NCBI GenBank assembly: GCA_944325775.1
Contig: CALVBL010000014.1
Location: 1 to 47,995, forward strand
DNA: 47,995 nucleotides
Reading direction: 5' to 3'
Source: an uncultured Helicobacter sp.
Lineage (GTDB): Bacteria > Campylobacterota > Campylobacteria > Campylobacterales > Helicobacteraceae
The notes beneath the pieces are model-generated. The model did no database searches. It was not told where the DNA came from and saw only the letters and a program-made list of their open reading frames with translations. Below are positions 17,021-26,198 of the stretch, piece after piece; within the stretch, counting starts at the first letter, position 1; every line of letters starts with the position of its first letter. Position numbers and translations under genes: made by a program.

Positions 17021-19252
17021 CTAGAAATTGAAATACAAAAATGGTGCTTGATAGCCGGAGGTCGTGACAATAATTAGCGAAAGACTGAAAGCTATAGCAC
17101 TAAATATCATAGTGACATTTGTGATGTGATTAAGCCGCTCTATACTATTTTTAAACATTAGGCATATCACTAGCGCACAAAGAATGCTAGGCATAGTAAG
17201 TAATGAATCTGAAGTGGAGTTAAACCACTTCCCAAATCCCACAGCCACACCATTGATATAATAAGAGCCTAAAAACCCTAGCTTAGATTCTAAAAAGCTA
17301 GGCAATACCACCACTCCTCCAAACATTCCTTTGATGAGATTAAATGCTCCTTGGATATTTTCTGATCTAAAAAATATCCAAGTGATATTGACAAAGTTAA
17401 AGGTCAGTAGCCAACACAAAAGTGCGTAGAATCTCGTGTGTCTAAAAGATGTATAGAATCTAGCAAAGCTGTGGGGGCGATTATCGGGCTGTGTGGATTG
17501 CGTGATTGTCTTTGAATCTATAGGGTTAGATTCTGTAAATGCCTTAGAATCCAAACTTTGCTTTTGTGAATCTTGGTTGGATTGCGTGAAGCTAGATTCT
17601 GTATTTAAATCTAAAACCAAATCCGCTTTAGATTCTGAATTTGCCTCTTTACTTAGTGTGGATTCTCTAAGCTCACTATTGCACACAATAAAATTAGTAT
17701 TTGCAGTGTGGCTGTGTAAGCTTTGTGGATTTTTTGGAAGGTTAGCGGACTTGGTGTCCGTGCCTTTGCAAAAATCCACAATCTTATCGCATTGCATACC
17801 CAAAGAGCCATTTTTTAAAGATTGCTCCAACCCCCTATACCACCACATATACACTCTATGCACACACATCGCCACTCCATGCAGCCCTCCCCATATCACA
17901 AACCCCCATCCAGCTCCATGCCATATACCACTCAAAAAAGCCACTATGAAAAGATTGCGTAGAGTAAAGAGTTTGTTTATTTTATTGCCCCCAAGTGGTA
18001 TATACACATATTCTTTTAAAAATCTCCCTAGTGTCATATGCCACCTTCGCCAAAAATCTGCAATATTTAATGCCTTATAGGGTGAATTAAAATTGATTGG
18101 TAGCATTATCCCAAAGAGTAGCCCTAAGCCTATTGCCATATCGCAATACCCACTAAAATCAAAATACAGCTGAAATGTATAACTCAAAGAAGTTACCCAA
18201 GATTCAAAGAGATTGAGCATGCCACCATTTTCTACCACGCCAAATCCTGCATTTGCCCATTTAGCAAAGCTATCTGCAATAAAGACTTTTTTAAACAAAC
18301 CAATGGAGAAGATGAATAAGCCCTTAGCCACAGACTCATAATCACACAAATGCGTCTTTTGTAATTCAGTCTCTTGCGACAAATGCGAGAGCGACGACAA
18401 ACACTGCGGGTCATTACCCTCTAGGTAAATCTCCTTGTCTTTTTCTTGCAACCCACATTTTTTATCAAAACGAAGTTTCTTTAAAAAAGCCTTAGAATTG
18501 CATTGTTGTGTGGCAAACTTGGATTGTAAATGCGCTTGACTTGTCTTTTTTGCGCTTTTTTGGGAATCTACACTTGGTGCTTGGTCACTATCGCTTTGCC
18601 ATCTGGGATTTGCTCGCTTTGTAATAACTGCCCCTAAGTCTTGCAAATCTGTGGAATGATTGCCCAAAGACGAATTTCTTGATAATCTAGCAAATTGTGG
18701 CATCATCTCTCTATGATGCACAATAGGTCCGGCTATGAGTTGGGGAAAGAAAGTGATAAAGAGGCAGTAGTCAAGGAAGTTGATGTGGGTGAGGGAGTGT
18801 TTGTGAGAATGTGAATCTAAGGGGTTAGATTCTGTCATTGTTTTGGATTTTATTGAGTTAGATTCTAGGTTTTCACCAAATTGTGAATCTCCCTTAGATT
18901 CTTGGTATTCTAAACTAGATTGTTTAGAATCTAAAATTCTGGTATCTTGTGCAAAGTGAGGTAAAGGAGTTGCCTTGTGGGTTGAGCTAGTGTATTCATT
19001 CAAAGATTGCACAAGAGATGAATGTTTATAACAATCCACCAAAAAGGCAATCTGCTGAAAGGTCACAAACGACAAAGCCAAAGGCAAAAGGATATGTGGC
19101 AGGGGAATATCAAAATCCAAATGCACCAGCTGTGTAAAAAGATGGAAATTTTCTAAGAAAAAATCAGTGTATTTAAAGAATCCAAGCAAGCAGAGATTAA
19201 AGAGTATGCCTAGGATAAGATAAAACTTGGGATAAAAAGAGAATCTAAACAA
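17021..19252 (-). CDS. MBOAT O-acyltransferase copy A, main (C-terminal) part, out of frame with its N-terminus
   Basis: AlgI/PatA/DltB-type membrane acyltransferases move acetyl groups across the inner membrane. The conserved histidine motif is visible in LSGIWHGAGWGFVIWGGLHG, and INFNSPYKALNIADFWRRWH is the other classic block. The annotated TTG start is arbitrary: the frame is open and gene-like back to the G11 tract at 19481-19491. The real N-terminus is encoded in the other frame at 19462-19761. Two long Ser/Lys/Gln-rich inserts (roughly residues 90-155 and 195-300) and a third (~505-610) break up the membrane core. They are rich in Asp-Ser and Glu-Ser encoded by GAWTCT. The C-terminus (RLNHITNVTMIFSAIAFSL and onwards to FLYFNF) differs from copy B; the rest is identical. 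Confidence 0.85.
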   Translation of the reverse strand: MFRFSFYPKFYLILGILFNLCLLGFFKYTDFFLENFHLFTQLVHLDFDIPLPHILLPLALSFVTFQQIAFLVDCYKHSSLVQSLNEYTSSTHKATPLPHFAQDTRILDSKQSSLEYQESKGDSQFGENLESNSIKSKTMTESNPLDSHSHKHSLTHINFLDYCLFITFFPQLIAGPIVHHREMMPQFARLSRNSSLGNHSTDLQDLGAVITKRANPRWQSDSDQAPSVDSQKSAKKTSQAHLQSKFATQQCNSKAFLKKLRFDKKCGLQEKDKEIYLEGNDPQCLSSLSHLSQETELQKTHLCDYESVAKGLFIFSIGLFKKVFIADSFAKWANAGFGVVENGGMLNLFESWVTSLSYTFQLYFDFSGYCDMAIGLGLLFGIMLPINFNSPYKALNIADFWRRWHMTLGRFLKEYVYIPLGGNKINKLFTLRNLFIVAFLSGIWHGAGWGFVIWGGLHGVAMCVHRVYMWWYRGLEQSLKNGSLGMQCDKIVDFCKGTDTKSANLPKNPQSLHSHTANTNFIVCNSELRESTLSKEANSESKADLVLDLNTESSFTQSNQDSQKQSLDSKAFTESNPIDSKTITQSTQPDNRPHSFARFYTSFRHTRFYALLCWLLTFNFVNITWIFFRSENIQGAFNLIKGMFGGVVVLPSFLESKLGFLGSYYINGVAVGFGKWFNSTSDSLLTMPSILCALVICLMFKNSIERLNHITNVTMIFSAIAFSLSLIIVTTSGYQAPFLYFNF

Positions 19253-19463
19253 AGCAGAGAATCTAAAAGAATGATAGAAGTTAGAAGCAAGAGAGAATAA
19301 AGAGCAACGATAGAATCTAAGAAAGGATTGAGAAAAAAATCCATTGTTCTGTGTAGATTCTTTATTTAGATTATTTAGTTGTGGATTTGTTTGGGAGTTG
19401 TTATACGTGAGAGAAGAAGTGCTGTGAGGGCTAGAATCTGAAGTGTTCCAAAGATTAGAATCT
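19240..19463. repeat. Dense cluster of AGAWTCT motifs
   Basis: Six copies of AGAATCT or AGATTCT occur in 224 bases (starting at 19240, 19258, 19312, 19355, 19433 and 19457). By chance about one per 8 kb would be expected at equal base frequencies. Here they lie in the hydrophilic linker of MBOAT copy A. Confidence 0.75.
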
Positions 19464-19761
19464 AAGCAATTTGTGCTCTGCCCCCCCCCCCAATTGACTT
19501 ATTAGGATAAACACTAGTGGTGTGGTGTGCATAGGTGCGTGATAAAATCGCTAGGGCAAAAAGATAATTTATCACAATAGAGCCTAATAGTATGGGGAGA
19601 TATTCGAGTTTAAAATACGCATAGAAATACAAAGAGCTAAGGACTAAAAAGAGTTTGGCGAGTGTATAAGAATGCTTAAAAGATAAGGATTTAAGGATAT
19701 GAAAGCCTAGCCATACAATGGGCAAGAACATAAAGATAAAGATATAAGAAGAGAAGAGCAT
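19462..19761 (-). CDS. MBOAT O-acyltransferase copy A, N-terminal fragment
   Basis: The real start is the ATG at 19761 with an AAAGGA ribosome binding site 5 bases upstream. The peptide MLFSSYIFIFMFLPIVWLGF followed by two more hydrophobic segments is a textbook AlgI-family N-terminus. After KSI, the frame enters G11 and ends at TAG within 7 codons (GGGGRAQIA). With 9 or 12 G it would run on as GGGQSTNCLDSNLW and so on into the main MBOAT part, giving a protein of about 920 residues. Its promoter (-10 at 19796-19801) lies just outside the duplicated block. Confidence 0.8.
   Translation of the reverse strand: MLFSSYIFIFMFLPIVWLGFHILKSLSFKHSYTLAKLFLVLSSLYFYAYFKLEYLPILLGSIVINYLFALAILSRTYAHHTTSVYPNKSIGGGGRAQIA
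19481..19491 (-). repeat. Poly-G (G11) phase-variation tract in MBOAT copy A
   Basis: Eleven C on the plus strand lie exactly between the N-terminal and main reading frames. The coding frame is restored when the number of G is a multiple of three. Long G tracts of this kind are the standard slipped-strand contingency switch in Helicobacter and Campylobacter. Confidence 0.88.
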
Positions 19762-19795
19762 GGGAGTCCTTTGGGGATTTATCATCGAAGCAGAG

Positions 19796-19801
19796 ATTAT
19801 A
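19796..19801 (-). promoter_or_regulatory. Putative -10 box for MBOAT copy A
   Basis: TATAAT on the minus strand lies 35 bases upstream of the MBOAT ATG and 18 bases outside the duplicated block. Copy B lacks this box because its upstream flank is different. Confidence 0.45.
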
Positions 19802-19839
19802 GCAACAAAACCTTAAGGGTTTATAGAATCTAGCTCTCC

Positions 19840-20901
19840 TCACTCCTGCCTCAATATATCTAGCCTCGCTTCATAGTCCTGCGTGTGTATTCCTAGCAAA
19901 TGTAATAGTGTGTGGAATACATAATCGTGATTTAGTCTCTCATCTTGCCTGCGTTTTGCCAAAGCCCTTTGTGATGGATCACTCACATATAGCAGCGAGG
20001 GGATATGGGTTTGTTCTTTGGGGCTTAGCATATAGGGCAGCCCACCATGCATATACATTCCATTTTCGCCCAAACTCTCCCCATGATCGCTGATATACCA
20101 CACAAAAGCGTTGAGATTTTGCACCTCTTTTATGATTTGTGCGATGAGGAAATCCGTGTAGCGCAGTGAGTTGTCATAGGCATTAAGTAGGCTTTCTCTG
20201 GAGCATTCTTGGAGATTGCTCTGTGTGCAAATGGGAGTAAAAAACTCGAATTCTTGCGGATAGCGCATATAGTATTGCGCCCCATGCGATCCATGTAAAT
20301 GTAATACCAAAAATATCGGTGCGCTACTCTCACTATGCACGATTTGGCGTGCCTTTTCTAGCATATCCCCATCAAGATGTTTGTTGTTGTAGTAGATGAT
20401 TTTGTCAGAATCTAGTCTTTTGCACACTGCACATATACAATCCCCGCCGTTGTTACTCAAAAAATACACGCTAAATCCCGCTCTTTTGGCGATGTCTAGG
20501 ATATTGTCGCGATAATGGCTTAGGTTGCGTGCGGTGTAGGTTTTGTGCGTGAGATTGGTGAGCATACAAGGCACAGAGATCGCGGTGATGACACCACAGG
20601 AGGTAAAGTTACTAAAATTGATGAGATCATAGGACTTGCTAAAAGGATTGGTTGGGCGATTGTAGCCGTTATATTCGAAGTTTTGTGCTCTGGCAGATTC
20701 ACCGATGATGAGCACTCCAAGCTGCGGGGGCATAAAAAGCGTAGCGTCTAAGCCAACTTGTGTGTAGGATTGTGGTGTGGAGAGTGTGGTTTGTGTATAG
20801 CGAATGCTTGATCGTATCGGAGCTATGGGGTTTAGCATATCCATCATAGGTTGGTGGGCTTTGAAGGCAAAGACGATGTTAGTGCCATTTGTCACATACA
20901 C
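19840..20901 (-). pseudogene. EptA-type phosphoethanolamine transferase, catalytic domain remnant
   Basis: The 353-residue frame has the EptA catalytic signature: VLIIGESARAQNFEYNGYNRPTNP with the predicted nucleophile in place of Thr after GE-S, CMLTNLTHK, LVLHLHGSHG, and YISDHGESLGENGMYMHGGLPY with metal ligands. The N-terminal membrane domain is nearly missing. Upstream in the same frame only one hydrophobic segment (LKYLLCYLLIFAG) is present before a stop at 21022-21024, and the only ribosome-bound start (21176) is in another frame. The GTG at 20901 has no ribosome binding site. I read this as a frameshifted gene with an internal deletion of most of the membrane domain. Expression as a soluble remnant is possible but unlikely to be functional. 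Confidence 0.7.
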
Positions 20902-20981
20902 ACCAGCAAAGATGAGTAGATAGCACAGGAGGTATTTTAGCTTGGATAGGATATTTGGGTGAGTTGATGTAGGTCGTAGGT

Positions 20982-21176
20982 TTAGTGTTGATTTGGACTT
21001 ATGATAAGAACTAAAGGATGCTCAAAGTCTTGTGTGTGTAGTGCCATAGAGCTAAAGAAAAAACGATGATAACATAGCACATACAACGCACTAAGCAACG
21101 CTATGGCAATATGGTAGTGTGTACGTGGTCTGTGTAGGTATCCTCGCACACTGGTAATGATAGATGACAACTGCAT
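20982..21176 (-). pseudogene. N-terminal remnant of the decayed EptA gene
   Basis: The ATG at 21176 has a strong AAGGAG ribosome binding site 7 bases upstream, directly after ftsK. The 64-codon peptide has one hydrophobic segment (HIAIALLSALYVLCYHRFFF), like TM1 of EptA. It then runs into a stop in a region where another frame continues towards the last membrane segment and the catalytic domain. No homopolymer lies at the frame change, so this is probably fixed decay, not a switch. Confidence 0.5.
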
Positions 21177-21198
21177 ATAAATCTCCTTTGTTCTTGTG

Positions 21199-24100
21199 TC
21201 AGCGGATAATTTCCCTCACGCCCTTAGCGTTGCGCTTAGAGAGGAAACCTTCTTTTTCTAGCTGCTCGACATAGTTTGTGGCGCGGTTAAATCCTATGCT
21301 AAAGCGCCTCTGCACGCTGCTTGATGAAGTGTTGCCACTCTCAAGCATAAATCGCTTGATCTGCTCGAGCATATCTTCATCGCCATCATCTTTGAGATCT
21401 CCGCCTGCTAGCACCTGCTCCTTGTCATCAAGCAAGAAGCTTTTGTCATATTGAGGCTCTCTCTGGGATTTGAGAAACTCCACGACAGATTCTATCTCTG
21501 CCTCGGTGCTAAAAGGTGCGTGCAGGCGCATAATTGTATCAGAGATTTTAAAGAGCATATCGCCCCTGCCCAGTAGGCTTGCCGCACCTACATCATCAAG
21601 TATCACTTTAGAATCCACCTTGCTACCGACTTTGTAGCTTATGCGTGAGGGGAGATTGCCTTTCAATGTGCCGGTGACGACATCCACACTTGGGCGTTGG
21701 GTGGCGATGATGAGGTGCATACCACACGCACGCCCCATCTGCGCGATACGACTTAGTGGGGCTTCGGCTTCGCGCCCAGAGGTCTGCATCAAATCGGCAA
21801 GTTCATCGATGACGATCACAAAATACTGCATCTCCTCTTCGCCCTCTTCGCGCGCCTTTTTGTTGTAGCCTTCGATGTCTTTGACACGCATATCTTTCAT
21901 CTTTTCATAGCGTCTGTCCATTTCGTGCATAGCATTGTTTAAGCCCACAATCGCTTTTTTGGGATCAGTGATAATGGGCGTGATGAGATGGGGTATATCG
22001 CTATAGAGCGCAAATTCCACGCGTTTGGGGTCGATCATCATTAGTTTTAGCGAATCGGGTGAGTTTCGATACAGCAGGGAGAGGATCATCGCATTAAGCC
22101 CCACGCTCTTGCCGCTACCGGTAGTCCCGGCGATGAGTAGGTGTGGGAGTTTGCGCAGATCTTGGATAAATGGATTGCCCACGATGTCCTTACCAAAGGC
22201 AAGCGCAAGGGGGGATTGCGCACTTTTGAAGAGTTCAGATTCTAAGACTTCGCGCAAAAATATCGTTTCTATGGTGTTGTTTGGAATTTCTATGCCTACC
22301 ACATCTTTGCCCGGTACAGGGGCTTGGATCCTGATGGATTTTGCCGAGAGTGCTAGGGCGATGTCATCTTCGAGGTTTAGGATTCTAGAGACTTTGACAT
22401 TGGGCGCTGGGCGAAACTCAAAGGTTGTAACGATAGGACCTGTGTAGGTGCGCACGACATCGCCATCGATCTTGAAAGTCTTGAGTTTAGCAAGCAAGAT
22501 CTCGCTCTTGGTATCGATCTCGACTTCATCGATTTCGCTTTTGTAATGATCGGGTTGGTTGAGGAGGCTCGTGGGCGGGAGCTTGAAGTTTATCGGGGCG
22601 GCGCGCTTGCCAAAATCAAGGCTTTTTAGCAATGCAGTGTTTTCCTCAAGCTCGCGCACGATAGGGGCTCTGGGGGCTTTAGGTACAGAATCTGGCTCGG
22701 ATATGGGCTGTGTGTGGGCGGGCTGTGTAGAATCTGATGGGTGAGGCTGTGTCGGGGTGGATTCTGGAGATTGCGCAGATTCTGGGCTTGATGTGCTTTG
22801 GCTTGGCTGCTCAATCTGTGGTTCGTGTGAATCTTGTGAATCTGTGGCGCGTGAATCTAGTATGTGCGTGGGTATGTGTGAATCTTGTGAATCCAACGTA
22901 AGGGTGTCGTTTTGTGGTGTGGATTCTATGCCTCTAAGTGGCAAATCGTGGGAATCTAAATCGTGAGATGGCGAATCTTGAGAGCTTGGAGCGATCTCGG
23001 GGCTGTGTATCTCTTGGATAGCGAGACTAGAGATAATCTCTGCTGTGCTGGGGCTGGAGGGCTTAGGCTTAGTGGGCTTGATCTGTGGTGTGTGTGAATC
23101 CTTGGGCGCGTTCTGATTTGGTTGTTTAGGTTGGGGAGTCTTGGGGGCTTTGGTGAAATTGGCTTGGTGGGAATTGCTGATGATGGCTTGTATATCAAGT
23201 GCTATAGGTGCATTGGGCTGTGTGGTTGGCTGGGTTTTGGGGGCAACTTGCGCACCATAATAAGCTGTTTTATAAGCGTTATTGAGCGCATCTTGTGTGA
23301 TTTCTTGGTGTTTGGGGAGTAGGACTTCTTGGATCATTTCGTGAGTCTGCGGGGCGGGGTATTGGGGGGTTTGTGAATGGGATTTAAGATCATAACGTTC
23401 TTTGAACTCTTGGATATGCTTTTGGAGCAGCGCTTCTGAATCTAGCGCGTGATTTTGCACAAGCTCGATGTGCAAATCCGATGTAGAATCTATCGTGTGC
23501 TGGTGTATCACAGGCTGATGTGGATCTGGTGTCGCGTATGTCGGGGTCGCTGGATCTAGCCCCAACTCCGCGCTAGATTCTGTAGAATCTACGCCTGTGT
23601 ATCCATACTGTGTATCTAGGTGAGATTCTGTGATATGCGGAGTTTGGGAGGGATTTGGGGTTTTGTTTGGGGTCTCATTTGGATTTGAAACCTCACCTTG
23701 ATTTAGGATTTTGCTTGGATTTGGAATCTCTTGGGAGAGCCCTCTCTCGTGTGGAGTGAGCGAATCTAACGAGAGGGCATGTATGGCTTGGAGGTGCTCT
23801 ATACGCTCTTTTTCACGCTCTTTGCGTGCTTGGGCATAGAGGCGAATTCTATGCGCACAGGCTTGGTAGGATTTCTTTATGATGTTTGTAATCGCGCTAG
23901 AGATCTTGTGGATGAGCATTTTGCCAAGTACATATATCGTATATAGCAGGGCAAAGACTGCGCGCAACATCGCCCAAAGCTTTGTAATGAGGTGTTTTGC
24001 TAAAGGCAAGAGTGCGCGATAGATTTTTGTGAGCAAGAGGCGAGATTGTCTAAAGATCGTATCCACATTGCTCTGTGTCGCTACAAGCACAGAGAGCAGC

Positions 24101-24564
24101 AGGCAGCCCACCACAAGCACCCACACGCCAAAAACACCGATAAAATCCTGCAGCACTCTCACCACGTTGTTGCCAAAAAGTCCGCTAGAAAAAAGAAGCG
24201 ATTGTGCTAAAAGCAAGCTTACAAACCCGAGCAACCACGCGATGATAAGCTCAAGCTTGTGAAATGTGAGTGCGGGGTGTTTGTAAAAATAATACACCGG
24301 ATAGAGCAAAAAGAGTAGATACACATAACCGATGTAGCCAAAGATACTAAGATTGAGCATCGCAAACTGCTGCCCAATCACCCCTACCGCGCCACTTTCA
24401 CCCACGATCGTAGCCATAGAGAGAAAGACAAGCAGGATATTGCTAAAGATATAGAGGTAGATTCTGCTATGGAAATTTTTCGCGCTTTCTTTTGGTTTTT
24501 TGATGGGGAATCCTTTTGGTAAAATGACAAGCAATAAGCCAAAATTATAGCATATTGTGTGCAA
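21199..24564 (-). CDS. ftsK: DNA translocase FtsK
   Basis: FtsK anchors in the division septum and pumps chromosome ends apart. The N-terminal ~230 residues contain about four membrane segments. Residues ~250-650 form an unusually long low-complexity linker rich in Pro, Gln, Thr, Ser and SQDS/LDS units. The motor domain follows, with Walker A AGTTGSGKSVGLN and Walker B FVIVIDELADLM. The C-terminal winged-helix gamma domain (SSSSVQRRFSIGFNRATNYVEQLEKEGFL) should read orienting DNA sequences. At up to 1,121 residues it is longer than the ~860 of H. pylori because of the linker. The TTG at 24564 has no ribosome binding site and the start is uncertain. The decayed EptA gene follows 22 bases after the stop. 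Confidence 0.93.
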   Translation of the reverse strand: MHTICYNFGLLLVILPKGFPIKKPKESAKNFHSRIYLYIFSNILLVFLSMATIVGESGAVGVIGQQFAMLNLSIFGYIGYVYLLFLLYPVYYFYKHPALTFHKLELIIAWLLGFVSLLLAQSLLFSSGLFGNNVVRVLQDFIGVFGVWVLVVGCLLLSVLVATQSNVDTIFRQSRLLLTKIYRALLPLAKHLITKLWAMLRAVFALLYTIYVLGKMLIHKISSAITNIIKKSYQACAHRIRLYAQARKEREKERIEHLQAIHALSLDSLTPHERGLSQEIPNPSKILNQGEVSNPNETPNKTPNPSQTPHITESHLDTQYGYTGVDSTESSAELGLDPATPTYATPDPHQPVIHQHTIDSTSDLHIELVQNHALDSEALLQKHIQEFKERYDLKSHSQTPQYPAPQTHEMIQEVLLPKHQEITQDALNNAYKTAYYGAQVAPKTQPTTQPNAPIALDIQAIISNSHQANFTKAPKTPQPKQPNQNAPKDSHTPQIKPTKPKPSSPSTAEIISSLAIQEIHSPEIAPSSQDSPSHDLDSHDLPLRGIESTPQNDTLTLDSQDSHIPTHILDSRATDSQDSHEPQIEQPSQSTSSPESAQSPESTPTQPHPSDSTQPAHTQPISEPDSVPKAPRAPIVRELEENTALLKSLDFGKRAAPINFKLPPTSLLNQPDHYKSEIDEVEIDTKSEILLAKLKTFKIDGDVVRTYTGPIVTTFEFRPAPNVKVSRILNLEDDIALALSAKSIRIQAPVPGKDVVGIEIPNNTIETIFLREVLESELFKSAQSPLALAFGKDIVGNPFIQDLRKLPHLLIAGTTGSGKSVGLNAMILSLLYRNSPDSLKLMMIDPKRVEFALYSDIPHLITPIITDPKKAIVGLNNAMHEMDRRYEKMKDMRVKDIEGYNKKAREEGEEEMQYFVIVIDELADLMQTSGREAEAPLSRIAQMGRACGMHLIIATQRPSVDVVTGTLKGNLPSRISYKVGSKVDSKVILDDVGAASLLGRGDMLFKISDTIMRLHAPFSTEAEIESVVEFLKSQREPQYDKSFLLDDKEQVLAGGDLKDDGDEDMLEQIKRFMLESGNTSSSSVQRRFSIGFNRATNYVEQLEKEGFLSKRNAKGVREIIR

Positions 24565-24695
24565 TTTTCGTTACTATTTGTTACGATTAAAAGGGTAGGG
24601 GATAGAACTCTGCTAAAGATTGTCGTAAGTTTAAAGTTAAATGATGTAGTATGCGACCCAAGTGACTTTAGATTCTAGCTTGGGGAGGAGAGGGA

Positions 24696-26183
24696 ATGCA
24701 CGGCAAGATTCTGCGCTATTCGACACAGACTAAAAATGGCGTGGTTACCAACGCATCTAAGAAGATTTTTGAGCTTCGCGGCAATAGCTGGCATGATCCT
24801 AGGACGATGCCGGCTGTGGGTATGCTTGTGGAATTTCGCTGTGATGATAATGGCTATACGATTGTGGATTGTAGGGCTTCGAGCTATCAGAGTTTCCCAG
24901 AGGGCGGAGTTTTGCGTGAGATCGACTTTTGGCGCACCAATACCGATGAGGAACTCAAAGCAAAGGAAGCCGATGCCAAGGCAAACATCGCCAAGCAGAT
25001 TTTTGCTAAGACCAATTATGTCAAGCTTACCAAAATCGAGCTAAGTGCCTCCGCACAGGAGTGTATCAAGGATTTTTTTCGCGATGAGTTTAATGCCATT
25101 TCGTTTTTGGATACAGTGCAAAACGACTCTACTCCCGTGCAGGGCACAATGCTTAGCTATCTCATCATCAAGCCGTTTTTAACCAAAGCCATCGATTTCC
25201 TTGTCTATAACGATCGCCATATCACGATGGATAACTTTGCTTCAGAGCTCCAAACGCTAAAACAGCTTGAATACTCGTATAACCACTTCAAAACCAATGT
25301 CAATATTAATCCTTCTAAGATCTATAAAGAATGCTTCCTCGATGCGCAATACCACTACAAAGGTGTGCTGCGCGCTATTGAGGTGTTTAACGAAAAAAAG
25401 CTCCAAATCGAAAACAAAGTGCGTGTGTGCGGTATGGAGCTGCGCTCTATCCAAGCCAAGCTTGATGCTAAAAAAGGCGATCCCAAGGTATTAGAATCTA
25501 AGCGGACAGAGATCGGTAAAATCGTGGCTAAAGCCAAGAGCGATACCAAAAACATCGAAATGCTCATCGCGAGGCTTAAGGCTATGAGCGAGGCGTTTGT
25601 GAAAGATAATTTCGCGACCTTTGACGTGGTGTTTAACAAAATCTATCAGGTGCTTGTGGATAAGACAAAAGAGGCACTTGATATTTGTGGCACGAAGCTT
25701 GATGATAAGGTATGGAGTTTGGGTATGGGATCTCAAGCAATCAAAAATGTGTTTTTCCGTCAGCATATCAATACACCATTTTGCGCGATGACTTTTGTAG
25801 AAAATCACATCAAGCATCTCAATAAAGCCAAGATTAGCAATAATGAGAGTGTGATATATGCCTATGCCCAACGCTATGGCAAAGGGTATAAAAATTATGT
25901 GATTTTTTGTGAGAATGAGGCGTTTGAGATCGATCTCAAGGTCAAGATTCTGGCATTGGCAAAAAATAACTATGTGCATGTATTCCAAAAAGAGATCGAG
26001 TTTTTTACTGCGGTGAATAAGATGAAGTTTGAAATATGCTTTATAGATTCGGATTTGCGCCTCTCAAACCCTAGAGAGATACTCAAAGCCGGTGTATCCT
26101 CTAAGCGCAATAAAGATACAAAGTTTATGCTTCTTAAAGCTTCAGATATCAAGACTCTCACGCTCCAAGCTCCCACTGCTTAG
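24696..26183 (+). CDS. Protein with cold-shock-like N-terminus and coiled-coil body, unknown function
   Basis: The 495-residue product starts at an ATG with a strong GGAGGAGAGGG-type ribosome binding site. Residues 1-65 (GKILRYSTQTKNGVVTNASKK, then VGMLVEFRC) look like an OB-fold cold-shock domain, suggesting nucleic-acid binding. The rest is charged and largely helical. It includes a probable coiled coil at about 230-310 (FNEKKLQIENKVRVCGMELR onwards), with a mixed domain near the C-terminus. No catalytic motif is seen and I do not recognise the family beyond its N-terminus. It is divergent from ftsK and about 50 bases upstream of the ABC-F gene, which may be co-transcribed with it. Confidence 0.7.
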   Translation: MHGKILRYSTQTKNGVVTNASKKIFELRGNSWHDPRTMPAVGMLVEFRCDDNGYTIVDCRASSYQSFPEGGVLREIDFWRTNTDEELKAKEADAKANIAKQIFAKTNYVKLTKIELSASAQECIKDFFRDEFNAISFLDTVQNDSTPVQGTMLSYLIIKPFLTKAIDFLVYNDRHITMDNFASELQTLKQLEYSYNHFKTNVNINPSKIYKECFLDAQYHYKGVLRAIEVFNEKKLQIENKVRVCGMELRSIQAKLDAKKGDPKVLESKRTEIGKIVAKAKSDTKNIEMLIARLKAMSEAFVKDNFATFDVVFNKIYQVLVDKTKEALDICGTKLDDKVWSLGMGSQAIKNVFFRQHINTPFCAMTFVENHIKHLNKAKISNNESVIYAYAQRYGKGYKNYVIFCENEAFEIDLKVKILALAKNNYVHVFQKEIEFFTAVNKMKFEICFIDSDLRLSNPREILKAGVSSKRNKDTKFMLLKASDIKTLTLQAPTA

Positions 26184-26198
26184 CTTTGAGAGCTTAGT

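Larger units (their letters stand above)
17138..19778. repeat. 2,641-bp duplicated block, copy 1 (MBOAT copy A)
   Basis: From 17138 to 19778 the sequence matches 42744-45384 at a constant offset of 25,606, with no difference found in the stretches compared and identical translations throughout. It covers the MBOAT gene from just upstream of its ribosome binding site to about 38 codons before its stop, including the G11 tract. Both flanks diverge abruptly and lack visible terminal repeats. Confidence 0.9.

Noticed and set aside
17493..18080. 195-codon plus-strand frame, repeated identically at 43099-43686
   Set aside because: It is the antisense of the MBOAT gene and is duplicated only because the MBOAT block is. 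Its Ser/Leu-rich sequence is the reverse reading of the AGAWTCT-rich linker.
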